A stretch of DNA of 59,718 bases from Oricola nitratireducens (GTDB taxonomy: Bacteria; Pseudomonadota; Alphaproteobacteria; Rhizobiales; Rhizobiaceae): positions 1 through 59,718 of the forward strand of contig NZ_JACZCS010000053.1 in assembly GCF_014904745.1 (NCBI RefSeq), in the 5' to 3' direction. Numbering within the stretch: position 1 is the stretch's first letter; every line of letters starts with the position of its first letter. The position numbers were made by a program, and so were the translations under genes. The notes beneath the pieces are model-generated. The model was given only the letters and a program-made list of their open reading frames with translations, searched no databases and had not been told where the DNA came from. Positions 53,438-59,718 of this stretch are shown here, piece by piece.

Positions 53438-53551
53438 GCATGATCCCCCTCGCCGGTCAATCACCAGCCGGACGCGAACTTGCGCCGCGGGTTCTTGCCC
53501 GCGTAACATTCCGGTCCATCTAATGGCGACACCGGAAGCAAGGAACCGCCC

Positions 53552-55363
53552 ATGTCCCGCCGAACCTATCTGCTCGCCGCTCTCGGCCTCGGGGCGCTGG
53601 CGATCGCCGCCGTCGCGCAGGAAGCCTCCGACACGGTCGCGCCCGAATCCGGCACGGCGGGAACGGTGCTCGTCACCTCCGACGCGATTCGCAATGCGCA
53701 GGATGCCAAGCTTGCCGGCAAACCCGTCAAGGCGAAGAAATGGATGGTAGCCGCAGCCAATCCGCTGGCCGTCGAAGCGGGCGCGAAAGTGCTGCGCGCC
53801 GGTGGCAGCGCCGCCGACGCCATGGTCGCGGTCCAGTCGGTCCTCGGCCTGGTCGAACCGCAGTCGTCCGGCTTCGGCGGCGGCGCCTTCCTGGTCTGGT
53901 ACGACGCCGCGACGGGCAAGGTGACGACGCTCGACGGACGCGAGACCGCACCGCTGGAGGCGACCCCGACGCTCTTCCAGGACGAGAACGGCGAGCCGCT
54001 GAAATTTTTCGACGCTGTCGTCGGTGGCCGGTCCGTCGGTACGCCGGGCACGCCGATGCTGATGGAGGAAGCCTGGAAGCGCTGGGGCAGGAAGGACTGG
54101 GCCAGCCTGTTCGGCGACGCCATTACGCTCGCCGACCAGGGATTTCCGATCTCGCCGCGTCTCGCCGGCCTGATCGCCGCCGACACCGAGAGGCTGGCCC
54201 GCTTCAAGACCACGGCGAATTATTTCATGCCCGGCGGCCAGCCGCTCGAGGCCGGCATCCGCCTGCAGAACCCGGCCTATGCCGACACACTGCGCACATT
54301 CTCCGAAGGCGGCGCCGACGTCTTCTATTCGGGATCGATCGCCCGCGACATCGTCGACACCGTGCGCAACGCGCCGGGTAATCCCGGCGTCTTGTCGATG
54401 AAGGATTTCGCGACCTACTCGGTCAGGGAACGCGAGCCCGTCTGCGCGCCCTATCTCGGCACGCAGGTCTGCGGCATGGGACCGCCCTCCTCCGGCGCGC
54501 TCACCGTCGGCCAGATCCTCGGCATCGTCGGCAACTTCGCGCTCGGCACGCTCGGACCGGACGACCCCGAGTCCTGGCGCCTGATCGGCGACGCCTCGCG
54601 CCTCGCCTTCGCCGACCGTGGCCGTTACATGGCCGACAGCGACTTCGTGCCCGTCCCGGTTAAAGGCCTCGTCGATCCGGCCTATCTCGAGGAGCGCGCC
54701 GGCCTGATCGAGGGCGACAGGACGGACCCGGGCAAGGCGCTGAAGGATGTCTCGCCCGGCGAACCCGCCTTCGACCATGCGATGCTGCTCGGCGACGACA
54801 TCTCGATCGAACTCCCCTCGACGAGCCACATCTCCATCGTCGACGCCGACGGCAACGTCCTGTCGATGACGACCACGATCGAGAACGGTTTCGGCTCGCG
54901 CCTGATGACGAACGGCTTCCTGCTGAACAACGAACTGACCGACTTCTCCTTTGCGACCCAGAACAACGGCCGTCCGATCGCCAACCGCGTCGAGCCGGGC
55001 AAGAGGCCGCGCTCCTCGATGTCACCGACGATCGTGCTGCGCGACGGCAAGCCGGTTCTCGCCATCGGCTCGCCCGGCGGCAGCCGCATCATCGGTTACG
55101 TCGCGCAGGCGATCATCGCCCATCTCGCCTGGGGCATGGACGTCCAGCAGGCGGTCTCCATGCCGCACCGCGTCAACCGCTTCGGCACCTACGACCTGGA
55201 GGAAGGGACCGACGCGGCCGCCATGCAGCCCGATCTCGAACAGATGGGCTACAAGGTTTCGGTTACCGGCCTGAACTCCGGATTGCAGGCCATCGCGATC
55301 ACGCCGGACGGGCTCGAAGGCGGCGCCGATCCGCGCCGCGAGGGAATTGCCTTGGGAGAATGA
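53552..55363 (+). CDS. ggt: Gamma-glutamyltransferase
   Basis: 603-residue proenzyme. A signal peptide (LLAALGLGALAIAAVAQ) directs export. The large-subunit part has AANPLAVEAGAKVLRAGGSAADAM. Self-cleavage should occur before Thr424 in PSTSHISIVDADGN, which becomes the N-terminal nucleophile of the small subunit. The oxyanion glycine pair lies in GSPGGSRIIGY and a lid-like region in NGFLLNNELTDFSF. It hydrolyses or transfers gamma-glutamyl groups of glutathione in the periplasm. Divergent from the liu operon and apparently monocistronic. Confidence 0.95.
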   Translation: MSRRTYLLAALGLGALAIAAVAQEASDTVAPESGTAGTVLVTSDAIRNAQDAKLAGKPVKAKKWMVAAANPLAVEAGAKVLRAGGSAADAMVAVQSVLGLVEPQSSGFGGGAFLVWYDAATGKVTTLDGRETAPLEATPTLFQDENGEPLKFFDAVVGGRSVGTPGTPMLMEEAWKRWGRKDWASLFGDAITLADQGFPISPRLAGLIAADTERLARFKTTANYFMPGGQPLEAGIRLQNPAYADTLRTFSEGGADVFYSGSIARDIVDTVRNAPGNPGVLSMKDFATYSVREREPVCAPYLGTQVCGMGPPSSGALTVGQILGIVGNFALGTLGPDDPESWRLIGDASRLAFADRGRYMADSDFVPVPVKGLVDPAYLEERAGLIEGDRTDPGKALKDVSPGEPAFDHAMLLGDDISIELPSTSHISIVDADGNVLSMTTTIENGFGSRLMTNGFLLNNELTDFSFATQNNGRPIANRVEPGKRPRSSMSPTIVLRDGKPVLAIGSPGGSRIIGYVAQAIIAHLAWGMDVQQAVSMPHRVNRFGTYDLEEGTDAAAMQPDLEQMGYKVSVTGLNSGLQAIAITPDGLEGGADPRREGIALGE

Positions 55364-55387
55364 GACGCGCCGGGTCCGGCCTGCCGC

Positions 55388-55699
55388 TCACCAGGCCTGG
55401 CCATAGCCGCCGGGCAGCGTCGAGACCGGCGGCTGGCCGGCGGCGGCCGCGGCGAACGCACGCGACATCGCGCCGCCGGTGACGATCATCAGCGCGAGAT
55501 CGGTGACGTCGACGCGCGACAGCGGTTGCCGGCCCGCGCCTTCCGTCTGCACGCGCAGGGCGACTTTGGTGCGAAGGGCCTCGTCCTCGAGCGCGAGGAA
55601 CATCTCCTCGATCCCGGTTTCGCCGGCTGCCGCAATCGACTGCGCGCCGGCGCCGGGGCGCATGCCATATCCATCGAAAATGGATGCAATCGCGTTCAA
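55388..55699 (-). CDS. Small protein of unknown function
   Basis: 103 residues if it begins at the TTG at 55699, which has AGGAG seven bases upstream. No ATG with a ribosome site is available. The sequence contains GAGAQSIAAAGETGIEEMFL, ALEDEALRTKVALRVQTEGA and a Gly/Pro-rich tail ending STLPGGYGQAW. I do not recognise a family. There is no signal peptide or membrane segment. Convergent with ggt across 24 bp. Codon use is like its neighbours, which favours a real gene. Confidence 0.55.
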   Translation of the reverse strand: MNAIASIFDGYGMRPGAGAQSIAAAGETGIEEMFLALEDEALRTKVALRVQTEGAGRQPLSRVDVTDLALMIVTGGAMSRAFAAAAAGQPPVSTLPGGYGQAW

Positions 55700-55808
55700 G
55701 ACCTGTCTCCTGTTTCGGACAGGATGCCCGCCGAACCTCAAAAACAGCCTGACGGAAGAGGCGGAATTTTCGTCAATATCGAACGATTGCTCTTATCCGG
55801 GAGGACGG

Positions 55809-56105
55809 CTATCCCGCCATGCCGAACGCCTTGGCGATGTCGTCGCGCGCCATGGTCGGACTGAATTCGATTACCTCGTAGTCGGCGAGACCTTCGCGGT
55901 GGAACGGGTCTTCCGCCAGCACCCGGTCGAGCGCATCCCGGTCGAGGCCGTCGGCGAGGATGACGCCGCCGGTGCGCGGAACCTTGCGCCCCGAGGCGAG
56001 AAAGTGGCCGGCATCGTAGTGCCGGTTGAGAAAGGCGACATGTTCCCCGATCGCCGCGTCGATGCGCTCGAGCGGCACGCGGTAGGTGAGCGAGACGATG
56101 AACAT
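55809..56105 (-). CDS. YciI-family protein
   Basis: 98-residue ferredoxin-like alpha/beta protein of the YciI family (MFIVSLTYRVPLERIDAAIG, HVAFLNRHYDAGHFLASGR, LAEDPFHREGLADYEVIEF). The conserved His in EHVAFL and the DPF element are present. Haemophilus YciI has a putative active site; its substrate is unknown. GGGAGACATCGCG supports the ATG at 56105. It lies 58 bp after the MFS gene and could be cotranscribed with it. Confidence 0.85.
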   Translation of the reverse strand: MFIVSLTYRVPLERIDAAIGEHVAFLNRHYDAGHFLASGRKVPRTGGVILADGLDRDALDRVLAEDPFHREGLADYEVIEFSPTMARDDIAKAFGMAG

Positions 56106-56163
56106 CGCGATGTCTCCCTGGAAAATGAAACGGTCTCCTGATGTCCGATTCCGGCTGGGAGCG

Positions 56164-57390
56164 TCAATGCCAGGCGGCAACCGGCGTGCGCCGCCGCACC
56201 GTAACGAAGAGCGTGCCCGCCAATACGAGGTTGATTACCCCGGCCAGCGCCGCATTGGCGAAGCTCACCGTGTAGCCGCCGGTAATGTCGAAAAACAGGC
56301 CGCCCTGGTAACCGCCGAGGCCATGCCCCAGCCAGGCGAAGGCGAGGATGATCCCCGTCGAGATGCCGCGCCGCGAGGCCGGCGTCAGTGACCGTATCGT
56401 GATCAGCACTCCTGTCATCACCCCGGCATAGCCGAAGCCGTATATCGGCGCGAAGATGTAGAACGAGGAAAGATCGTTGATCTGCGTGAAGCCGAACACC
56501 AGGAGCGTCTGCCACAGCGACGCCGTCATGTAGGCGGGGATCGCGCCCACCATGTCGGCGAAGCGGCCGAAGGCGACGCGGCCGAGAATCGCGACCAGCA
56601 GCATCACGAACAGGACGCTGCCCGCTTCCGGGGCGGAGATGCCGCGCCCCTCGATGAGCGGCACCAGATGCATCAACGGCACGGACATGCAGGTGCAGCA
56701 GCCGAGGACCGCGGCCGAAAGCCAGGCGACGATCACCGGAGTCGGCAGCGGCGCACCGTCGTCGCCCGCATCGGACGAAGCGGCCGCGCCGGTGGCGGCA
56801 CGGACCGGCGGTTCGCGGGTCAACAGCGCGAGCGGCACCAGCGTCGCCAGCGAGATTGCGCCGAGCCCCAGCATCGCGCCGCGCCAGCCGAATGCGTTGA
56901 TCAGATAGGCAGAACCAAACGGCACGCCGCCCTGCCCGACCGCCTGGCCGGCGGATGCGATGCCGATCGCGAGCCCGGCGCCCGCCCGGAACCAGTTGCC
57001 GACCAGCGCGATCAGCGGCGCGAAAAGCGAGCCGCCGCCAAAGGCGCCGGCAAGAAAGAAAAGAACATAGAGCTGCCACAGCGCGTTGGCCCGCGACGCG
57101 GCGAGCACGCAGACGCCGACGACAACCGCGCCGAACAGGCAGACGTAACGGATATTCGTTCTGTCGGCGAGGCCGCCCATCGCGATGCCCCCGGCGGCAA
57201 GGCCGACGAGCCCGAACGTGTTGATCAGCGCGATCGACCCGCGGGTCCAGCCGAATTCCTGCTCCAGCGGAATGAAGAACACTGACAGGCCGTTGACGAG
57301 CAGGCCCATGGAAATCGCCAGCATCGCCGCCGCCGCGGCCACGATCACCCAGCGATAGGCAGTTTCCCCGACAGCGTTACCGTTGGTCAT
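56164..57390 (-). CDS. MFS transporter (OFA/monocarboxylate-like)
   Basis: 408 residues with 12 predicted membrane helices. Helix 1-2 region: VIVAAAAAMLAISMGLLVNGLSVFF and an EFGWTRGSIALINTFGLVGLAAGG loop (typical W-R-G motif), then GGLADRTNIRY as the MFS A-like loop; the middle loop is hydrophilic. The opening FIPLEQEFGWTRGSI is typical of the oxalate/formate and monocarboxylate MFS group. Substrate is unknown; a small organic acid is a reasonable guess. Divergent from the GNAT gene across 262 bp in which I see no clear site. Confidence 0.85.
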   Translation of the reverse strand: MTNGNAVGETAYRWVIVAAAAAMLAISMGLLVNGLSVFFIPLEQEFGWTRGSIALINTFGLVGLAAGGIAMGGLADRTNIRYVCLFGAVVVGVCVLAASRANALWQLYVLFFLAGAFGGGSLFAPLIALVGNWFRAGAGLAIGIASAGQAVGQGGVPFGSAYLINAFGWRGAMLGLGAISLATLVPLALLTREPPVRAATGAAASSDAGDDGAPLPTPVIVAWLSAAVLGCCTCMSVPLMHLVPLIEGRGISAPEAGSVLFVMLLVAILGRVAFGRFADMVGAIPAYMTASLWQTLLVFGFTQINDLSSFYIFAPIYGFGYAGVMTGVLITIRSLTPASRRGISTGIILAFAWLGHGLGGYQGGLFFDITGGYTVSFANAALAGVINLVLAGTLFVTVRRRTPVAAWH

Positions 57391-57652
57391 CGAAATACCG
57401 CATGGGACCGATCCTCGCCTCTCCCTGGCGGCGCGCAGGATATCACGCAGCGGTCATGCTGTCCCCGGCGGGCGGGGTGGAAGCGAAGACCGACCTGTTC
57501 CGCAGCAGTTCGCAGCCCGCGCCGGCCGCATGGCACCCATGCAAACACGGCACCTCTGCCCGCGGTGCAGCAACCTATATGATGCGAATGACAGCGTTCG
57601 CGACGAGTCGCGACAGATGTCCGAATTCCGGGAGGAACAACCGGAGATTCAC

Positions 57653-58207
57653 ATGCGAAGCTTTCGAAAACTGACGGACCGCGAAAGGCCTCTCCTCGAG
57701 GAGCATCTGCTTCGCGTCGGCGGCGACGACCGCGTGATGCGGTTCATGGCTGGTGTCAACGACGATTACGTGCGCACGCACGTCTCCCGGATCGGCTGGC
57801 CGCACGCCGTCGTCACCGGCTGTTTCGTCGACGGCACGCTGCGCGGCGCGGCGGAACTGTGGTTCGACACCCCGATGACGGGGCGGTGCGAGCTGGCGCT
57901 GACGGTCGAGCACGATTTCCAGGGCGCCGGCATCGGCACCGAACTGATGCGCCGCGCGCTTGTGCTGGCGCGCAACCGGGGGGCGGAGACGGCCTATCTC
58001 GCCTGCCTGCCCCAAAACCGGAAGATGCAGCACATCGTCGAGAAGATGGGGCGCACGGTGACGACCAGCGGCAGGGGCATGACGGAATCCGAGATCGCGA
58101 TTTCCGGCCCGTCGCACATGTCGCTGTGGCAGGAGATCGCCGGCGACGGGATCGGCGTCATCGACTCCCTCGTCGAGCGGATGGGCTACCCGCGCGCCGC
58201 GGCCTGA
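57653..58207 (+). CDS. GNAT-family N-acetyltransferase
   Basis: 184 residues with a GNAT fold: LALTVEHDFQGAGIGTELMRRALVLARNRG contains the acetyl-CoA pyrophosphate loop Q-G-A-G-I-G-T (about residues 95-105), preceded by GCFVDGTLRGAAELWF. A Met-rich C-terminal helix follows. I set the ATG at 57653 (MRSFRKLTD) because CGGAG lies seven bases upstream; an in-frame ATG at 57617 is possible. Substrate unknown. Convergent with the wall hydrolase gene across nine bases. Confidence 0.85.
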   Translation: MRSFRKLTDRERPLLEEHLLRVGGDDRVMRFMAGVNDDYVRTHVSRIGWPHAVVTGCFVDGTLRGAAELWFDTPMTGRCELALTVEHDFQGAGIGTELMRRALVLARNRGAETAYLACLPQNRKMQHIVEKMGRTVTTSGRGMTESEIAISGPSHMSLWQEIAGDGIGVIDSLVERMGYPRAAA

Positions 58208-58216
58208 CCGCGGCCG

Positions 58217-59095
58217 CTATTTCCAGCCGCCGCCATGGGTGCGGAAGAATTCATGCGTGCCGATGCTGGCCATCTTGACCATGGAATTGGCCCAGCGCGG
58301 CTGCACGTAGCTGGCGAAATAATGCGTCGCCGAGCCGACCTCGGGAACCGACATCTGGCCGTTGGTCACCTCGGCGGCGATTTTCTTGGCCCGTTCCCAG
58401 GGCCGCAGGCGGGCAATCGTGTCGGGGGCGCCGTCGCAGGCGAAGGAGAACTGGCAGCGATTGCGCTGACCGGCATTCTGGTAGACCACGCCGCAGACCG
58501 TGTCGGGATAGGCGGGATTGCGCACCCGGTTCAGGATCACCTGCGCGACCGCGGCCTGGCCCTTGGCCGATTCACCCCTCGCCTCGAAATAGAGCGCGGT
58601 GGCGAGGCAGGTCTGCTGCTTGGCGGAGAACGTGCCGGCGGAAAGTGGCTTGCGCATCCATGCGGGATCGCCCTTGCGCACCGGCGGCTCGGCATAGAAG
58701 GCAAGCGGCGACCAGACCAGTTTCTTCGCTTCGAACGGCGTATAGGCGATCGCCAGGGCATCGGCCGCCGCGTCGGCCACCGGGCCGGCCTCCATCGGCA
58801 AATGGCCGGCAAGCCTTGCGGGCGCGACCGTTTCGAAGCCGCGCCGGATCGCCAGATCCGCGTCAGGCCCCTGCGCGCGGCTGACCGCCCACCAGCGGCC
58901 GCTCTTGTTGTCCTGGTTGACCTGGAGGTCTGCGTCGCGGGAAATGGGCGCGGTCCAATCGTCTATATTGAACTCGGGCAGCGCCGCCTGGGTCGGCAGC
59001 GACAGGTTGGCGAACATCGCGATCAGCGGCAGTACCGCGATGCGAAGTCCCCGTGCGAATGCGCGCTGGCTATCGTCCCCGCCGGAAAGCCGCAC
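58217..59095 (-). CDS. SleB-type cell wall hydrolase
   Basis: 292 residues. A membrane anchor or signal segment (LRIAVLPLIAMFANLSLPTQA) is followed by an alphaproteobacterial-specific region. A C-terminal Hydrolase_2/SleB domain covers about residues 160-290 (CLATALYFEARGESAKGQAAVAQ with the catalytic Glu, VILNRVRNPAYPDTVCGVVYQ, CQFSFACDG, ATHYFASYVQPRW). Such enzymes are lytic transglycosylase-like. The GTG start at 59095 is preceded by GGAGGGG. A CtrA-like box lies about 22 bp upstream, hinting at cell-cycle control. Confidence 0.9.
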   Translation of the reverse strand: MRLSGGDDSQRAFARGLRIAVLPLIAMFANLSLPTQAALPEFNIDDWTAPISRDADLQVNQDNKSGRWWAVSRAQGPDADLAIRRGFETVAPARLAGHLPMEAGPVADAAADALAIAYTPFEAKKLVWSPLAFYAEPPVRKGDPAWMRKPLSAGTFSAKQQTCLATALYFEARGESAKGQAAVAQVILNRVRNPAYPDTVCGVVYQNAGQRNRCQFSFACDGAPDTIARLRPWERAKKIAAEVTNGQMSVPEVGSATHYFASYVQPRWANSMVKMASIGTHEFFRTHGGGWK

Positions 59096-59116
59096 TACCC
59101 CTCCATTCCGCGTTTG

Positions 59117-59132
59117 TTAGCTTTTGATTAAC
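59117..59132. promoter_or_regulatory. CtrA-like box upstream of the SleB-type hydrolase
   Basis: TTAG-N7-TTAAC matches the alphaproteobacterial CtrA site TTAA-N7-TTAAC at eight of nine positions. It is 22 bp from the GTG start of the hydrolase, in a 219-bp gap that is otherwise unremarkable. Short motif, so chance occurrence is possible. Confidence 0.35.
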
Positions 59133-59314
59133 CCTAACGGTCCGTTAAGGCCGGAGAGACGACCTCTCACGGGCGAATGGGGCAAAAAGGAGGCAAGCGC
59201 CGCAATTGCGCAAATTTGCCGCATCGACGGGCCGATTTTCGGGTGCGCGTGCGTCATTATCTCCGCGCTTCCGTTCCGAAGCCGGATGTCCCGGACAGAC
59301 CCTGCCCCCGCCCC

Positions 59315-59718
59315 TCACGACGTGTCGCGCCGCTCGAGATCAAGCGCCAGCGCATGGCACTCGGCGAGCACGTCGTCGACTTCGTGAAACGCCCGCTTGC
59401 GGCGGCCGGGCGGCCAGCCGGGCCGCATTGGCGAGAAATATTTGCTTCGGTTGAGACCGAGGTCGCGCCTTGCCCGCCAGCGGGCGAGGCGTTTGGCGTG
59501 GCCGTCGAGATCGTCGAGCGCGCGTTTCAGCCCGGCGAGCCGGCGGCGCAGCCGAGCCGCGTCGATCGCGTCGTCGGGCGTGGGGTTCCGGATTTCGGGG
59601 ATCGGGCGCGGTTCGGAAATGCCGATGACGCAGATGCGCGGGAAGGATTTCGCGCGGCGTCTCTTCGGGCGGACATCGAAGCGCTTGCGCGGATCGAGCA
59701 GGGGCAAGGCCGGCGCGG
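59315..59718 (-). CDS. Arg-rich conserved hypothetical protein, N-terminus outside or near the window edge
   Basis: At least 130 residues, open to the right edge of the window; a TTG at 59707 is one possible start. It is strongly basic (RLRRRLAGLKRALDD, RLARWRARRDL) and ends with SPMRPGWPPGRRKRAFHEVDDV and LAECHALALDLERR. I recall similar RPGxPPGxR...HEVDxxLxECHxLA tails in short rhizobial proteins of unknown function, but cannot verify this. No membrane segment or signal. A helical, possibly nucleic-acid-binding protein would fit the composition. Reading of the opposite strand gives nothing recognisable. Confidence 0.6.
   Translation of the reverse strand, partial: APALPLLDPRKRFDVRPKRRRAKSFPRICVIGISEPRPIPEIRNPTPDDAIDAARLRRRLAGLKRALDDLDGHAKRLARWRARRDLGLNRSKYFSPMRPGWPPGRRKRAFHEVDDVLAECHALALDLERRDTS

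Noticed and set aside
1-59718. Search for CRISPR arrays, tRNA genes, IS elements, prophage or integrative-element ends
   Set aside because: No regularly spaced repeats, cloverleaf with conserved T-arm, transposase, integrase or phage structural genes were seen. The only tandem repeat is inside phnE.

Overview
This is a GC-rich chromosomal stretch from an alphaproteobacterium, almost certainly of the Hyphomicrobiales (rhizobial) group. The evidence is the fructose-type frc transporter with a ROK regulator, the alphaproteobacterial phn (C-P lyase) gene order, an Lrp-type PutR beside a PutA that lacks its own DNA-binding domain, Pho boxes of 7-bp units spaced by 4 bp, and a SleB-type hydrolase. 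Genus cannot be fixed from the sequence. Coding density is very high, most neighbours overlap by ATGA or GTGA, and no gap without a gene exceeds 300 bases. I found no tRNA, rRNA, IS element, prophage or CRISPR array.

Layout. 1-111: 5' end of glutaryl-CoA dehydrogenase. 322-4831: frcR and the divergent frcBCA sugar ABC operon, with a long inverted repeat between them and a terminator at 4878-4915. 4938-19652: a reductive pyrimidine catabolism locus. It holds an NMT1/THI5-type ABC importer, dihydropyrimidinase, a class II aldolase-like protein, beta-ureidopropionase, (methyl)malonate-semialdehyde dehydrogenase, beta-alanine aminotransferase, the regulator rutR, an EamA transporter and the preA/preT dihydropyrimidine dehydrogenase. 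Together these take uracil or thymine to acetyl-CoA or propionyl-CoA. A palindrome identical to the RutR consensus half-sites lies between the aminotransferase and rutR. 19923-22468: a MaoC-phosphotransacetylase fusion and an acetate kinase, divergent from preT. 22522-24752: a PBP4-type carboxypeptidase and a PAS-GGDEF protein. 24999-29090: putA and putR. 29087-41649: a C-P lyase phosphonate locus (phnN, M, E, E, D, C, acyltransferase, L, K, J, I, H, G) with a divergent phnF, two Pho boxes and a probable PhnF operator.

41653-43333: a CoxG-like protein and an LLM flavin oxidoreductase. 43353-53400: a leucine/isovalerate (liu) operon headed by a TetR regulator. It encodes isovaleryl-CoA dehydrogenase, both methylcrotonyl-CoA carboxylase subunits, methylglutaconyl-CoA hydratase and HMG-CoA lyase. 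Four uncommon genes are nested in it: a flavodoxin-like reductase, a nitronate-monooxygenase-like protein, a macro-domain protein and a methyltransferase. 53552-59718: gamma-glutamyltransferase, small proteins, an MFS transporter, a GNAT acetyltransferase, a SleB-type wall hydrolase and a partial Arg-rich protein.

Most genes are familiar catabolic functions. The points most worth a second look are the regulatory architecture (RutR on a reductive rather than Rut pathway, the ROK operator, the Pho/PhnF tandem control, hairpins beside both binding-protein genes), the extra genes nested in the pyrimidine and leucine operons, a repeat-expanded PhnE, and a MaoC domain lacking its catalytic Asp.
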